Positions 53,699-64,000 of a stretch of DNA of 64,000 bases are shown here, one piece after another; position 1 is the first letter of the stretch, and each line of letters starts with the position of its first letter. The notes under the pieces were generated by a model, which was given only the letters and a program-made list of their open reading frames with translations, was not told where the DNA came from and searched no databases. The stretch is from Methylobacterium aquaticum (GTDB lineage: Bacteria > Pseudomonadota > Alphaproteobacteria > Rhizobiales > Beijerinckiaceae): NCBI RefSeq assembly GCF_016804325.1, contig NZ_CP043627.1, positions 4,709,001-4,773,000 of the forward strand. The letters are read 5' to 3'. A program made the position numbers and the translations under genes.

Positions 53699-53920
53699 TT
53701 ACGCGGCGCGCAGGTTGCCGGCGGATTGCTTGCCGCTGCGACGGTCGGTCTCCATCTCGTAGGAAATCTTCTGTCCTTCCGAGAGAGTCTGCATGCCCGA
53801 CCGCTCGACGGCCGAGATATGCACGAACACGTCCTTGCCGCCGTCATCCGGCTGGATGAAACCGAAACCCTTTTGCACGTTGAACCACTTCACGGTGCCG
53901 ATCGTCATCGTCGTATCCAT
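53699..53920 (-). CDS. Cold shock protein, CspA family
   Basis: A cold shock domain protein of about 73 residues, binding single-stranded RNA and melting secondary structure. RNP1 (KGFGFIQPD) and RNP2 ([10 protein letters not shown]) motifs are intact after GTVKWFNVQ. The start is ATG 53920 or ATG 53908 (MTIGTVKWF); a longer frame from 53950 adds residues unlike the family. The TAA stop is one copy of the 3-bp target duplication of the adjacent element. The 350 bases upstream to 54272 hold no gene and probably include a structured leader, as is usual for cold shock genes. Confidence 0.88.
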   Translation of the reverse strand: MDTTMTIGTVKWFNVQKGFGFIQPDDGGKDVFVHISAVERSGMQTLSEGQKISYEMETDRRSGKQSAGNLRAA

Positions 53921-54272
53921 ATTCTGCAAGCGTAGGATGAAGCTCGGCACGCTGTCGGCAGCGCCAAGGCTCGAATCAATCGATGAATTTGGAGCGAGTG
54001 GCAGAGCATGCGCCAGCGGACACGCGGCGGAGAGGCTCGGTAGTCAGGCCAACAATCGATCCATCATCACTAAATGAAAATTTGCCCACACGCAAGGCGA
54101 CCACGAAAATATTTGCGCAGAGCGACGGAACGACTGAAAAATCCTCAAGAAAAGTCGATCGGCGCGGCTGAAAAACGATCCCCCAACGTGCTGCCGATCC
54201 TCGCGAAACCACGCCCTGCCGGGGGCGGGGAGGGGCCGGTCTCCCCGACGCACGCCCTGCCTCGGGTTCCGG
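53921..54272. promoter_or_regulatory. Upstream region of the cold shock gene
   Basis: A gene-free stretch with an AT-rich segment near 54060-54150 (AATGAAAATTTGCC and CGAAAATATTTGCG). It should contain the cspA promoter and 5' leader on the minus strand. I cannot identify definite -35 and -10 boxes or a named leader element. Confidence 0.35.
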
Positions 54273-55415
54273 TCAGGCGGCCCCGCCACCGGGGGCAGGC
54301 CAGCCGATGCAGTCCTCGTGCGCACGGAAGTTGCGCAGCCACCAGCCCCAATCCTCCGGCACGAGGGAGAACGGGTCGGGATGCGCGAGTTCCCGCGCCG
54401 CCCAGACCGGCCAGTGCGGATTCGACAGGGCGGGACGGCCGAGGAAGACGAGGTCGATCAGCTCGTCGCGAATGACCTGATCGGCCACCGCCGGCAGGCC
54501 GAGATTCCAGCTCACGCCCACCGGGATCCCGACCTCGCGCCGCACCCGCGTCCCGCGCTCGACCATGAACGACATCCGGGCGAAGGGCGGATCGGTCATC
54601 TCGTCGGTGTTGAAGCCGATCGAGAGGTCGGCGAGGTCGAGACCGTGGGCCTTCATCCGGCCGACCGCCACCACCGCCTCGTCGAACTGCACGCCCTCCG
54701 GGTGGAGGTCGTCGGAGCCGAGCCGCATGGTCAGCGGCAGGCGCTCGGGCCACACCGCGCGCACGGCGTCCAGTGCCTCGAGGTGGAACCGCAAACGGTT
54801 GTCGAGGCTGCCGCCGTAGCGGTCGGTGCGCCGGTTGGCGAGCGGCGAGAAGAAGCTGGCGCCGAGATAGCCGTGGGCGAAATGCATCTCCAGCCACTCG
54901 AATCCGGCCTCCCGCGCCCGGCGGGCCGCATCCGCATAAGAGCGGTGGATGCCGGCGATCTCCTCGACCGTTAGTTCCTCGACCGGATAGGTGTAGCGGC
55001 CGCCATAGGAGATCGGGGAGGGGGCCTTGAGCTGCCAGCCATCGGGATGGTCCGGCGGCAATTGCCGCTTGCCTTCCCACGGCTTCTGCTCGCTGCCTTT
55101 CCGTCCGGTATGCCCGAGCTGGATCGCCGGTACGCCGCCCATCTCCCGGATGATGCGGGTCACCCGGGCGAGCCCCTCGACGTGGCTTTCGTCCCAGATG
55201 CCGGCGCAGGCGCTGGTGGTGCGCCCCTCCGGGGTGATGGCGATCTGCTCGGGGAAGACGAGGCCGAATCCGCCTGCCGCCCGCGAGCCGTAGAGCATCA
55301 CGTGGTAGTCGCCCATCGCCCCGTCGACCGAGCGATGCATGGTCATCGGCGACATCGCGATCCGGTTGCGGAGCGTGACGTCCTTCAGGGTGAAGGGGCT
55401 GAACAGGTCGGGCAT
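54273..55415 (-). CDS. Old Yellow Enzyme family NADH:flavin oxidoreductase
   Basis: A 380-residue FMN-dependent ene-reductase. N-terminal FSPFTLKDVTLRNRI and SPMTMHRS bind FMN. The catalytic pair is in EMHFAHGYLGASFFSP, followed by NRRTDRYGGSLDNR, the classic OYE fingerprint. QLGHTGRKG lies near 100. The length without a C-terminal iron-sulfur domain puts it with YqjM/XenA-type enzymes, which reduce alpha,beta-unsaturated carbonyls and nitro compounds. It has its own promoter region; the next gene on the same strand ends 400 bases upstream. Confidence 0.9.
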   Translation of the reverse strand: MPDLFSPFTLKDVTLRNRIAMSPMTMHRSVDGAMGDYHVMLYGSRAAGGFGLVFPEQIAITPEGRTTSACAGIWDESHVEGLARVTRIIREMGGVPAIQLGHTGRKGSEQKPWEGKRQLPPDHPDGWQLKAPSPISYGGRYTYPVEELTVEEIAGIHRSYADAARRAREAGFEWLEMHFAHGYLGASFFSPLANRRTDRYGGSLDNRLRFHLEALDAVRAVWPERLPLTMRLGSDDLHPEGVQFDEAVVAVGRMKAHGLDLADLSIGFNTDEMTDPPFARMSFMVERGTRVRREVGIPVGVSWNLGLPAVADQVIRDELIDLVFLGRPALSNPHWPVWAARELAHPDPFSLVPEDWGWWLRNFRAHEDCIGWPAPGGGAA

Positions 55416-55815
55416 GCGGCCTCGCGGTCGGGGCGGGCCGTCCCGTGGGGAGGCCGCTCGCGAGGGTAGGAAGCCGGGGCATGGGCCGGCAAGGGAGCGG
55501 GGGCGCCGGAGGCGATCCGCCGCGGGACGCCGCGTGCCCGCAAACCCTCCTTCTTCCGCAGCTTGGCGGATTGCGCTGGCAGGCCAACGCCGCGACCGCT
55601 CAAGCTCTTGTTTTATTGCAGATCTTTCGCGCCGGACCGGTCACCGCTTCGGCGAAATCCGCTTGGGCTCCCTGGAGAGGAACGGCGCGGGCTCTTCCCT
55701 CTCCCCGCGGGCGGCAGGGCCATCGCGTCATGTTCGATGGCCCGCACCGGGGAGAATTCACGCGCGGGCTCCTGGCCGAACAGACCCGAGGGACGAGGGG
55801 AACCTCCCCCCGCCT
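55416..55815. other. Intergenic region with palindromic repeats
   Basis: No gene is seen in these 400 bases. A hairpin GGGCCATCG/CGATGGCCC at 55717-55743 lies about 75 bases past the ABC transporter stop and may terminate it. A CTCTCCCCGCGGGCGG repeat fragment lies just beside it. The rest probably holds the Old Yellow Enzyme promoter. Confidence 0.4.
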
Positions 55816-57582
<1,767 letters not shown>

Positions 57583-57814
57583 CGTGGCGATCGATCCCGG
57601 TTCTTCGCACGCGTGCGGCCCACGGTCGGGAGAGGGAGGGGAAGCAAGACTCCCGCCACAGCCTCTCCGCACGAACCCGCGAACCCCACCCGCTTCTCGC
57701 AACGCGCAAGCGTCGCCATGTGTTGCAGGCGAAAGGTGCTGCCCGCTGTCTAATCCGTCGTTTCTGAACGGAAGTTGAGCGGCGTTGCGCTGCACACCGC
57801 CGTCCCGTCGGCTC

Positions 57815-59179
57815 TCAGCGCTCCTTGGGCCGCCGGGTCTCCGGCATGATCGCCACGATCAGGACCAGCGCCACGAGCGCCACCGCCGAGAGGCCCATGA
57901 AGGCGGCATGCGAGCCGAAATGGTCGGCCATATAGCCCGACAGCGTCGTGCTGGCCGCGGCCCCCAGGCCCATGGCGGTGCCGACCGCGCCGAGCGCCAT
58001 GTTGAACCGGCCGGTGCCCCGGGTGCAGTCGGCCACGACCAGCGGCACCATCACGCCGAGCACCGCGGCCGAGATCCCGTCGAAGATCTGCACCGCCACC
58101 AGCAATTCGGGTGCGTCCGTATAGGCGAAGAGCAGGCCGCGGATCGGCAGGGCGGCAAAGCCCAGGATCAGGAGCGGGCGCCGCCCATAGGCCTGGGCGG
58201 CCCGTCCCACCGCCGGGGCGATCAGCGCCATCACCAGCTGCGGGGCCATGATGCAGGCGGCGATCAGGATGGTGGCGGTGTGGCTCGTGCGCACGGTCAG
58301 CACGCTGCCGACCAGCGGCAGCATCGCGGCGTTCGAGACGAAGAACAGGGTGATGCAGGCGGCAAAGCACAGCAGCGCCCGGTTGGTCACGACGAGCTTC
58401 AGGCTCTCCCAGCCGCCGGGTGCCGTCTCGCCCTCCGGGGCCTGTGGGCGGACGTGGTCGATCTCGCTCGCGCGCACGAACCACAGGGCGGCGAGCGTCG
58501 GAAGCGCCAGCGCCGCCGTGACGTAGAACACCGCCTCGCTCGACAGGTAGTAGCCGCAGGCGCCCATGCCGCCGGCGGCGAGCGCGTTGCCGATCGAGGA
58601 GAAGCGGGCGTTGCGCCCGAGCCGTTCGCCCAAGCCCGCATGACCGACGAGGCCGAGGCTGATCGCCGCGATGGCCGGGGTGAGGGTACAGCTCGCGATC
58701 GAATGCGCCGCCATCGAGAGCGCCACGATCAGGAAGGTCGGGAACAGCGCGAGGCCGGCCGCGGACAAGCCGATGATGGCCACCGACAGGGCGGCGACGA
58801 AGCGCTTCGAGGTGACCCAGTCGACGAAGGCGCCGCCGGGCACCTGCCCGAACAGGCTGAACAGCCCGCCGATGGTGAGCACCAGCCCGATATCGGACTG
58901 GGTCCAGCTCTGCGAGGTGAAGTAGACCGCCACGAACGGGCCGAAGCCCGTCTGCAGGTTGGCGACGAAGAACGTGAACGCGTCGAGCCCGCGGCTGCTG
59001 GTGAGCGAGGGCGCCGGCTTCTCCCCGCGCCGGCCCGTGGACGCGCCTCCCCGGTCCCGGACGGGGTCGCGCGCGAAATCGCGGCCGGAATCCTGGCGGG
59101 ACTCCGGCCGCATCTCGGAGCGGGACGCCTCCCGGTCGCGGTGGGCGAGGGAGCGGTGGGCCTGGCGCGGTCGCGTCAT
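57815..59179 (-). CDS. Major facilitator superfamily transporter
   Basis: A protein of 454 residues. An unusually long, charged N-terminal tail (about 60 residues with RESRQDSGRDFARDPVRDRG) precedes twelve membrane helices. The MFS loop 2-3 region reads GAFVDWVTSKRFVAA, and the repeat half shows AVGRAAQAYGRRPLLILG. Sequence character resembles sugar or drug exporters of the DHA type, without a firm assignment. Its ATG overlaps the stop of the PRC-barrel gene (ATGA), so the two are translationally coupled. Confidence 0.82.
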   Translation of the reverse strand: MTRPRQAHRSLAHRDREASRSEMRPESRQDSGRDFARDPVRDRGGASTGRRGEKPAPSLTSSRGLDAFTFFVANLQTGFGPFVAVYFTSQSWTQSDIGLVLTIGGLFSLFGQVPGGAFVDWVTSKRFVAALSVAIIGLSAAGLALFPTFLIVALSMAAHSIASCTLTPAIAAISLGLVGHAGLGERLGRNARFSSIGNALAAGGMGACGYYLSSEAVFYVTAALALPTLAALWFVRASEIDHVRPQAPEGETAPGGWESLKLVVTNRALLCFAACITLFFVSNAAMLPLVGSVLTVRTSHTATILIAACIMAPQLVMALIAPAVGRAAQAYGRRPLLILGFAALPIRGLLFAYTDAPELLVAVQIFDGISAAVLGVMVPLVVADCTRGTGRFNMALGAVGTAMGLGAAASTTLSGYMADHFGSHAAFMGLSAVALVALVLIVAIMPETRRPKER

Positions 59180-59985
59180 TTGTCCGGCGGGTTGCGGGGA
59201 GAGGCGGCCTGGTCGGCGTCGGGTGCGGGCGCCGGGGCGGACGCGGCCGGCGGCGGCGAGGCCGGTGCCGGAGATGCGGCGGGAGCCGCCGGCGGCGGCG
59301 CGGCGGGAGCGGGCGAAGCGGCGGCCGGCGCAGGCGAGGCGGCCGACGGCACCGGGCCGGCCGGGCCGAGCACGACGATCGGGTCGCCGGGCTTGTATTC
59401 GGGCGAGACCCGGACCTGGTTGCGGTTGAGCTGGAGCACCGCGCGGCCCGGCTTGTTGTCGGCCGAGAAGTGCAGGGCGCGCCAATCCACCGCGATCTTG
59501 CGCGAGCCGACGCCGAGGAAGCCACCGAAATCGATGATCGCCGCGCGGGGCTTGCCGTCCTTGTCGACGATGATGTCGATGATGCGGCCCATATCCTCGC
59601 CGGCGGCGCTGCGCACCGGCTTGCCGAGGACGCCGTCGTAATCCTGGGTGTCGAGGACCGTGGCCGGCGTCCCGTGCGGGCCGTGCGGGACCGCCGGGGC
59701 CTGCGCCGCGGGAGCGGGGCCGGTGGGAGCTTGGTTCGCCGGGGCTTGCGCCGCAGGCGACTGGGGCTGGGCCGCGGGCGCCTGAGGCTGGGCCGCAGGC
59801 GCTTGGGTCTGTGCCGCGGGTGCGGACGGGGCGGCGGGGGCCGCTGCCGGAGGCTTCTGCGCGTCGGCCGGGGCCGAGCCCTGCTGGGCGTGCGCGGCCG
59901 TCACGGCGGAGAGCGCGCAGGCCGCCAGCAGCATCCGCAGGGTTCCGGGCAGTGATGCGGGCAAGCGGGCCTCACGCAGGGTCAT
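59176..59985 (-). CDS. Exported PRC-barrel domain protein
   Basis: A protein of 269 residues from ATG 59985. A signal peptide (about 1-34, AHAQ) leads to a low-complexity Ala/Pro/Gln stretch ([15 protein letters not shown] type, about 45-95). The PRC-barrel domain follows (about 105-200: [38 protein letters not shown]), then another Ala/Pro-rich tail. PRC-barrel proteins bind RNA, photosynthetic proteins or other partners; exported ones in Rhizobiales are of unknown role. It is coupled to the downstream MFS transporter by a 4-base overlap and diverges from pdxJ. Confidence 0.8.
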   Translation of the reverse strand: MTLREARLPASLPGTLRMLLAACALSAVTAAHAQQGSAPADAQKPPAAAPAAPSAPAAQTQAPAAQPQAPAAQPQSPAAQAPANQAPTGPAPAAQAPAVPHGPHGTPATVLDTQDYDGVLGKPVRSAAGEDMGRIIDIIVDKDGKPRAAIIDFGGFLGVGSRKIAVDWRALHFSADNKPGRAVLQLNRNQVRVSPEYKPGDPIVVLGPAGPVPSAASPAPAAASPAPAAPPPAAPAASPAPASPPPAASAPAPAPDADQAASPRNPPDK

Positions 59986-60407
59986 ACGGCGCGTCGATCC
60001 GGAAACCGCGGCCACGGCCGACGGTTCCGGAGGCGAGAGGTCCGGATGCGGGACGAACGCGGCGAAGTTGTGGGGGCGGGGCGGCAGGGGCAGCCGGGCG
60101 GGCGCATCACCGCCGCGGTCGAGCCGTCGAGCAGACATCGTGGGCCTCCGGGGCAGGCGCGGCGGCCCGCCCGAGCATCGGTCGTCGGGTTGTCGCGGCG
60201 GGGCGTTACACCGAATGGGTATCCGGGTCCGCGCCGCGGAAATCCCACAGTGCGGCGCAGCGGGCGAAGTTGTCCAGGCGGTTGCCGGGGTCGCGCGCGC
60301 TTTCCCGGGGAGTGTTGTTCCGCCATACGGGCGGCTGGCGGGCGCGCGTGGGCGACGCTACATCGCGGGCGTCCCCGAGACGCCCGTCGAGAGAAGCCGC
60401 TCCGAGA
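59986..60407. other. Divergent intergenic region between the PRC-barrel gene and pdxJ
   Basis: About 420 GC-rich bases without a convincing gene on either strand. It must contain the promoters of the pdxJ-acpS-lepB-rnc-era operon and of the PRC-barrel/MFS pair. I see no clear riboswitch or strong palindrome. Confidence 0.4.
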
Positions 60408-61175
60408 ATGTCGCCGATGTCCGCCTCACCCCTCCGCCTCGGCGTCAACGTCGACCACGTCGCCACCCTGCGCAACGCCCGCGGCGGTACGCTGCCGGAC
60501 CCGGTGCGCGCGGCGCATGCGGCGGTCGCGGCCGGGGCCGACGGCATCACCGCCCACCTGCGGGAGGACCGGCGCCACATTCGCGACGCCGACATGGAGC
60601 GGCTGCGGCGCGAGATCGACCGGCCGCTCAACTTCGAGATGGCGGTGACCGACGAGATGATGGCCATCGTCCTGCGCCTGCAGCCTCACGCCGCCTGCCT
60701 GGTGCCGGAGAAGCGCGAGGAGCGCACCACCGAGGGCGGGCTCGACATCATCGGCGGCCGCGAGCACCTGGCGCCCGCCATCGCGCGCCTGAACGAGGCG
60801 GGGATCCGGGTCTCGCTCTTCGTCGAGCCCGAGATCCACGTCATGGAGGCCGCCCGGGCGCTCGCCGCGCCCGTGGTCGAACTGCATACCGGCACCTATT
60901 GCGAGGCGGTGATCGCCGGCGACGCGTCGCGGATCCGGGCCGAGCTCGCCCGCCTCGCCCGCGCGGCCGAGCACGGCCATGCGCTCGGGCTCGAGATCCA
61001 TGCCGGGCACGGCCTCGACCTTACAAGCGTCGGCCCGGTGGCGGCGCTGCCCCAGCTGCGCGAGCTGAATATCGGCCATGCGCTGATGGCGGAGGCGATC
61101 TTCGACGGGCTCGCCCCGGCGATCCGGGCGATGCGGGCGGCGATGGAAGCCGGGCGTCGCGGGGCCGCGGCATGA
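60408..61175 (+). CDS. pdxJ: Pyridoxine 5'-phosphate synthase
   Basis: A protein of about 255 residues condensing 3-amino-2-oxopropyl phosphate with deoxyxylulose 5-phosphate to form pyridoxine 5'-phosphate. It is the partner step of PdxA, also in this window. TIM-barrel motifs are clear: [17 protein letters not shown] at the N-terminus, [47 protein letters not shown] and GHGLDL near the C-terminus. ATG 60408 or ATG 60417 may be used. Its stop overlaps the acpS start (ATGA), beginning the conserved pdxJ-acpS-lepB-rnc-era series. Confidence 0.95.
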   Translation: MSPMSASPLRLGVNVDHVATLRNARGGTLPDPVRAAHAAVAAGADGITAHLREDRRHIRDADMERLRREIDRPLNFEMAVTDEMMAIVLRLQPHAACLVPEKREERTTEGGLDIIGGREHLAPAIARLNEAGIRVSLFVEPEIHVMEAARALAAPVVELHTGTYCEAVIAGDASRIRAELARLARAAEHGHALGLEIHAGHGLDLTSVGPVAALPQLRELNIGHALMAEAIFDGLAPAIRAMRAAMEAGRRGAAA

Positions 61176-61573
61176 TCGTCGGCATCGGCTCCGATCTCTG
61201 CGACATCCGCCGCATCGAGCGCTCGCTGGAGCGCTTCGGCGACCGCTTCACCCACCGGGTGTTCACCGAAGGCGAGCGCGCCCGCAGCGACCGGCGCGCC
61301 GCCCGCGCGCCCTCCTACGCCCGGCGCTTCGCCGCCAAGGAGGCCTGTTCCAAGGCGCTCGGCACGGGCATGAGCCACGGCGTGTTCTGGCGCGACATGG
61401 AGGTGGTCAACCTGCCCGGCGGCCGGCCGACCCTGCGCCTCACCAACGGCGCGGCGGAACGCCTCGCTACCCTGATCCCGCCGGGCCACCGCCCGGTGGT
61501 CCACGTGACGCTCACCGACGATCCCCCGCTCGCCCAGGCCTTCGTCGTCATCGAGGCGTTGCCCGAGACCTGA
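61172..61573 (+). CDS. acpS: Holo-[acyl-carrier-protein] synthase
   Basis: A 133-residue phosphopantetheinyl transferase that activates acyl carrier protein using CoA. The two family motifs are intact: [15 protein letters not shown] (metal Asp, residues 4-18) and [14 protein letters not shown] (catalytic Glu and Lys, about 51-64). [10 protein letters not shown] near the C-terminus is typical. It acts as a trimer in the cytosol. Translation is coupled to pdxJ through the ATGA overlap. Confidence 0.95.
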   Translation: MIVGIGSDLCDIRRIERSLERFGDRFTHRVFTEGERARSDRRAARAPSYARRFAAKEACSKALGTGMSHGVFWRDMEVVNLPGGRPTLRLTNGAAERLATLIPPGHRPVVHVTLTDDPPLAQAFVVIEALPET

Positions 61574-61729
61574 TCGGCCCGTGTCCAGGGGTGATTCGCT
61601 CGCCTCTGCGCCATTGCGTTGCGGGCGGGCAAGCGTTGGTCTAGACCCCCCGCACCGCGCATGAAGCCGGCCGCGTGCCCTCGGCGGGTGCCCAGGCGAT
61701 CGCTGCACGGACCGCCGGAGAGAACGAGC

Positions 61730-62521
61730 ATGGATCGCGCACGCACGGACCAGGACCTGAAACGCGGCAAGGATGCCGGCCTGTGGGACTCGATCAAGGA
61801 GACCGTCAAGGTCGGCGCCCAGGCGCTGCTGATCGCGCTGGTGGTCCGCACCCTGCTGTTCCAGCCGTTCAACATCCCGTCCGGCTCGCTGATCCCGACC
61901 CTGCTGATCGGCGACTACCTCTTCGTCTCGAAGTACTCGCTCGGCTACTCGAAGTACTCCCTGCCGCTGAGCGAGTACCTGCCGTTCGAGGCCAAGGGGC
62001 GGATCTGGGGCGCCTCGCCGAAGCAGGGCGACATCGTCGTCTTCAAGCTGCCCAAGGACAACGCGACCGACTACATCAAGCGGGTGATCGGCCTGCCGGG
62101 TGACCGGATCCAGGTGATCGAGGGCGTGCTCAACATCAACGGCCGGCCGGTGAAGCGCGAGCGCATCGCCGATTACTCGACCACCGACGCCTTCGGCCAG
62201 CCGACCCTGGTGCCGCAATACCGCGAGACCCTGCCCAACGGCGTCAGCCACGAGATCATCGAGCGCGACGGCGACCGCGGCCTGTGGGACAACACCCAGG
62301 TCTACACCGTGCCGGCGAACCACTTCTTCATGATGGGCGACAACCGCGACAACTCCACCGATTCCCGCGATCTCGGCAATGTCGGCTACGTGCCCTACGA
62401 GAACCTGATCGGCCGGGCCGAGGTGATCTTCTTCTCGATCGACGAGGGTGCGGCCGCCTGGCAGATCTGGAACTGGCCCTGGACGGTGCGCTGGAACCGG
62501 ATCTTCAAGCCGATCCACTGA
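61730..62521 (+). CDS. lepB: Signal peptidase I
   Basis: A membrane-anchored serine protease of 263 residues that cleaves signal peptides on the periplasmic face. One N-terminal helix (about 27-45) is followed by NIPSGSLIPTLLIGDYLFV with the catalytic Ser (about 53); the residue after it is Leu rather than the usual Met. The Lys general base lies in DYIKRVIGLPGDR (about 116), and the signature GDNRDNSTDSR near 204. The single-helix anchor is normal for alphaproteobacteria. It stands 156 bases after acpS, a gap long enough for its own promoter. Confidence 0.95.
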   Translation: MDRARTDQDLKRGKDAGLWDSIKETVKVGAQALLIALVVRTLLFQPFNIPSGSLIPTLLIGDYLFVSKYSLGYSKYSLPLSEYLPFEAKGRIWGASPKQGDIVVFKLPKDNATDYIKRVIGLPGDRIQVIEGVLNINGRPVKRERIADYSTTDAFGQPTLVPQYRETLPNGVSHEIIERDGDRGLWDNTQVYTVPANHFFMMGDNRDNSTDSRDLGNVGYVPYENLIGRAEVIFFSIDEGAAAWQIWNWPWTVRWNRIFKPIH

Positions 62522-62536
62522 CGGGAGGTGACGAGC

Positions 62537-63325
62537 GTGAGCGACGCCGCGATGCCGCAGGCCGAGAAGCCGGTGCCTGATGCAGGCGACGCCCCGCCGC
62601 GGCGCAAGCGCGGGATGCGGCGCCGGCCCGACCTCTCGGTGCTGGAGGAGCGCATCGGCCACCACTTCGCCGACCGCGACCTGCTGGTGCGGGCGCTCAC
62701 CCATGTCAGCGCCACCAACGGGAAGGGCAGCTACCAGCGCCTCGAATTCCTCGGCGACCGGGTGCTCGGTCTGGCGGTGGCGGACGGCCTCTACAACGCG
62801 TTGCCGGGTGCCGACGAGGGCGACCTGTCGCGGCGCCTGTCGAGCCTGGTGCGGCGCGAGAGCTGCGCCATGGTGGCCAATGCCTGGGAGGTCGGGCCGC
62901 ACCTGAACCTCGGCGGCGGCGAGGTCCATGGCGGCGGGCGCCGCAACGCGGCGATCCTCGCCGATGTCTGCGAGGCGATCCTCGGCGCGGTCTTCCTCGA
63001 TGCCGGCTATGCCGCGGCCAAGGCGGTGATCGACCGGGCCTTCGAGGCCGACCGCCAGACCGAGGGGACGCGCAGCCGCGACCCGAAATCGGCGTTGCAG
63101 GAATGGGCGCAGGCGCAAGGCTGGCCGACGCCGACCTACGAGGTGGTGGAGCGGGCCGGGCCCGACCACGCGCCGCAATTTCGCATCGAGGCCCGGGTCA
63201 CCGGCGTCGCGCCCGGAATCGGCATCGGCGGCTCGAAGCGCTTGGCCGAGCAGACGGCCGCGCGCGACCTGCTGGTGCGCGAGGGGCTGTGGACCGGGAA
63301 CGAGCCCGGGGAGCAATCAGAATGA
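62537..63325 (+). CDS. rnc: Ribonuclease III
   Basis: A 262-residue double-strand-specific endoribonuclease for rRNA and mRNA processing. A charged N-terminal extension (about 30 residues, PRRKRGMRRRP) precedes the catalytic domain. The signature RLEFLGDRVLGLAVAD near 72 holds catalytic Glu and Asp, and ADVCEAILGAVFLDAGY near 142 the second metal site. A C-terminal double-stranded RNA-binding domain follows from DPKSALQEWAQ. GTG 62537 was chosen because GGGAGG lies eight bases upstream. It overlaps era by four bases. Confidence 0.93.
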   Translation: MSDAAMPQAEKPVPDAGDAPPRRKRGMRRRPDLSVLEERIGHHFADRDLLVRALTHVSATNGKGSYQRLEFLGDRVLGLAVADGLYNALPGADEGDLSRRLSSLVRRESCAMVANAWEVGPHLNLGGGEVHGGGRRNAAILADVCEAILGAVFLDAGYAAAKAVIDRAFEADRQTEGTRSRDPKSALQEWAQAQGWPTPTYEVVERAGPDHAPQFRIEARVTGVAPGIGIGGSKRLAEQTAARDLLVREGLWTGNEPGEQSE

Positions 63326-64000
63326 TCGACGACGACACCACACCCGGCTCCGAGGATGACGGCACGCTCCCGGGCGCTCCCGCCGACACCGCTCCCCCGA
63401 AGGACACCCGCGCGGGCTTCGTCGCCCTGATCGGGGTGCCGAATGCCGGCAAGTCGACCCTGCTCAACAGCCTCGTCGGCACCAAGGTGTCGATCGTCTC
63501 GCGCAAGGTGCAGACCACCCGGGCGCTCGTGCGCGGCATCGCCATGGAAGGGTCGGCGCAGATCGTCCTCGTCGACACGCCCGGCATCTTCGCGCCCAAG
63601 CGCCGCCTCGACCGGGCGATGGTGACCTCGGCCTGGAGCGGCGCGGCCGATGCCGACGCGGTCTGCCTGCTGATCGACGCCCGCAAGGGCGTGGACGAGG
63701 AGGTCGACGCGATCCTCAACCGGATGCCGGAGCTGAAGCGCCCGAAATACCTGGTGCTCAACAAGATCGACCTGATGCCCCGCGAGAAGTTGCTGGCGCT
63801 CGCCGCCGCGCTCCACGAGCGGGTTCAGTTCGAGCGCATCTTCATGATCTCGGCGCTCACCGGTGACGGGGTCGACGACCTGCGCCGCGAACTCGCCACC
63901 CGGATGCCCCCGAGCCCCTGGCTCTATCCCGAGGACCAGGTCTCCGACGCGCCCCTGCGGATGCTCGCCGCGGAGATCACCCGCGAAAAGATCTACGACC
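63322..64000 (+). CDS. era: GTPase Era (partial, C-terminus outside window)
   Basis: The first 226 residues of a ribosome-assembly GTPase that binds the 3' end of 16S rRNA. After an acidic N-terminal extension (MIDDDTTPGSEDDG), the G domain has G1 GVPNAGKST (about 39-47), G2-region KVQTTRALVRG, G3 DTPGIF and G4 NKIDL. The KH domain lies beyond the window edge. ATG 63322 overlaps the rnc stop codon. It closes the conserved pdxJ-acpS-lepB-rnc-era gene order. Confidence 0.94.
   Translation, partial: MIDDDTTPGSEDDGTLPGAPADTAPPKDTRAGFVALIGVPNAGKSTLLNSLVGTKVSIVSRKVQTTRALVRGIAMEGSAQIVLVDTPGIFAPKRRLDRAMVTSAWSGAADADAVCLLIDARKGVDEEVDAILNRMPELKRPKYLVLNKIDLMPREKLLALAAALHERVQFERIFMISALTGDGVDDLRRELATRMPPSPWLYPEDQVSDAPLRMLAAEITREKIYD

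Overview
The window looks like chromosomal sequence from a high-GC alphaproteobacterium of the Methylobacterium/Methylorubrum type. The signs are very GC-rich third codon positions, a periplasmic EF-hand protein closely resembling lanmodulin, a Ros/MucR regulator, DUF6481 next to a cold shock gene, and the lptF-lptG-lptD-pdxA-rsmA and pdxJ-acpS-lepB-rnc-era gene orders. Most of it is ordinary housekeeping sequence. I see no prophage, CRISPR array or complete insertion sequence.

Layout. 1-1.1 kb: YmdB-like phosphoesterase (partial), 5-formyltetrahydrofolate cyclo-ligase and a 6S RNA upstream of it, all on the minus strand. 1.4-6.1 kb: MAPEG protein, rRNA methyltransferase RsmB, two alpha/beta hydrolases and a small secreted protein. 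6.2-10 kb: GMP synthetase followed by a PAS-GGDEF-EAL protein, joined into one open frame by a one-base deletion. 10-17 kb: TRAP substrate-binding protein, acyltransferase PlsC, small proteins, an extensin-like lipoprotein, and a DMT exporter divergent from a MocR-type regulator. 17.1-17.9 kb: YefM-YoeB toxin-antitoxin pair and tRNA-Leu(CAA). 18-23.7 kb: an AaeB/AaeX/AaeA-like efflux operon divergent from a zinc alcohol dehydrogenase, then DUF2147 and DUF4345 proteins. 23.8-32.6 kb: MaoC hydratase, nitrate transporter NarK, ComF, Mrr-like nuclease, DUF1194, MucR, a membrane adenylate cyclase, and a small secreted protein facing the lanmodulin-like protein. 32.7-37.3 kb: CNNM/CorC protein, purH, DUF3422. 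37.4-46.8 kb: the lptF-lptG-lptD-pdxA-rsmA operon, divergent from pepA. 46.8-54 kb: acyl-CoA ligase, alpha-hydroxy-acid oxidase, formate/nitrite transporter, TerB, DUF2490, and a cold shock cluster. 54-60 kb: Old Yellow Enzyme, ABC exporter, MFS transporter, PRC-barrel protein. 60.4-64 kb: pdxJ-acpS-lepB-rnc-era, with era cut by the window edge.

Three observations stand out. (1) A 123-bp non-coding mobile element occurs three times at identical length, each copy flanked by a 3-bp TNA duplication. In two cases that duplicated triplet is the stop codon of a neighbouring gene. The copies share a multi-hairpin fold. (2) The EF-hand protein at 32.2-32.6 kb has the lanmodulin layout but has lost the hallmark proline from two of its four metal loops. 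(3) Six genes (a small lipoprotein, guaA, plsC, an EamA transporter, a DUF2147 gene and rsmA) each carry one apparent single-base loss, mostly in a C or G run. That pattern, which includes essential genes, points to uncorrected sequencing error rather than biology.
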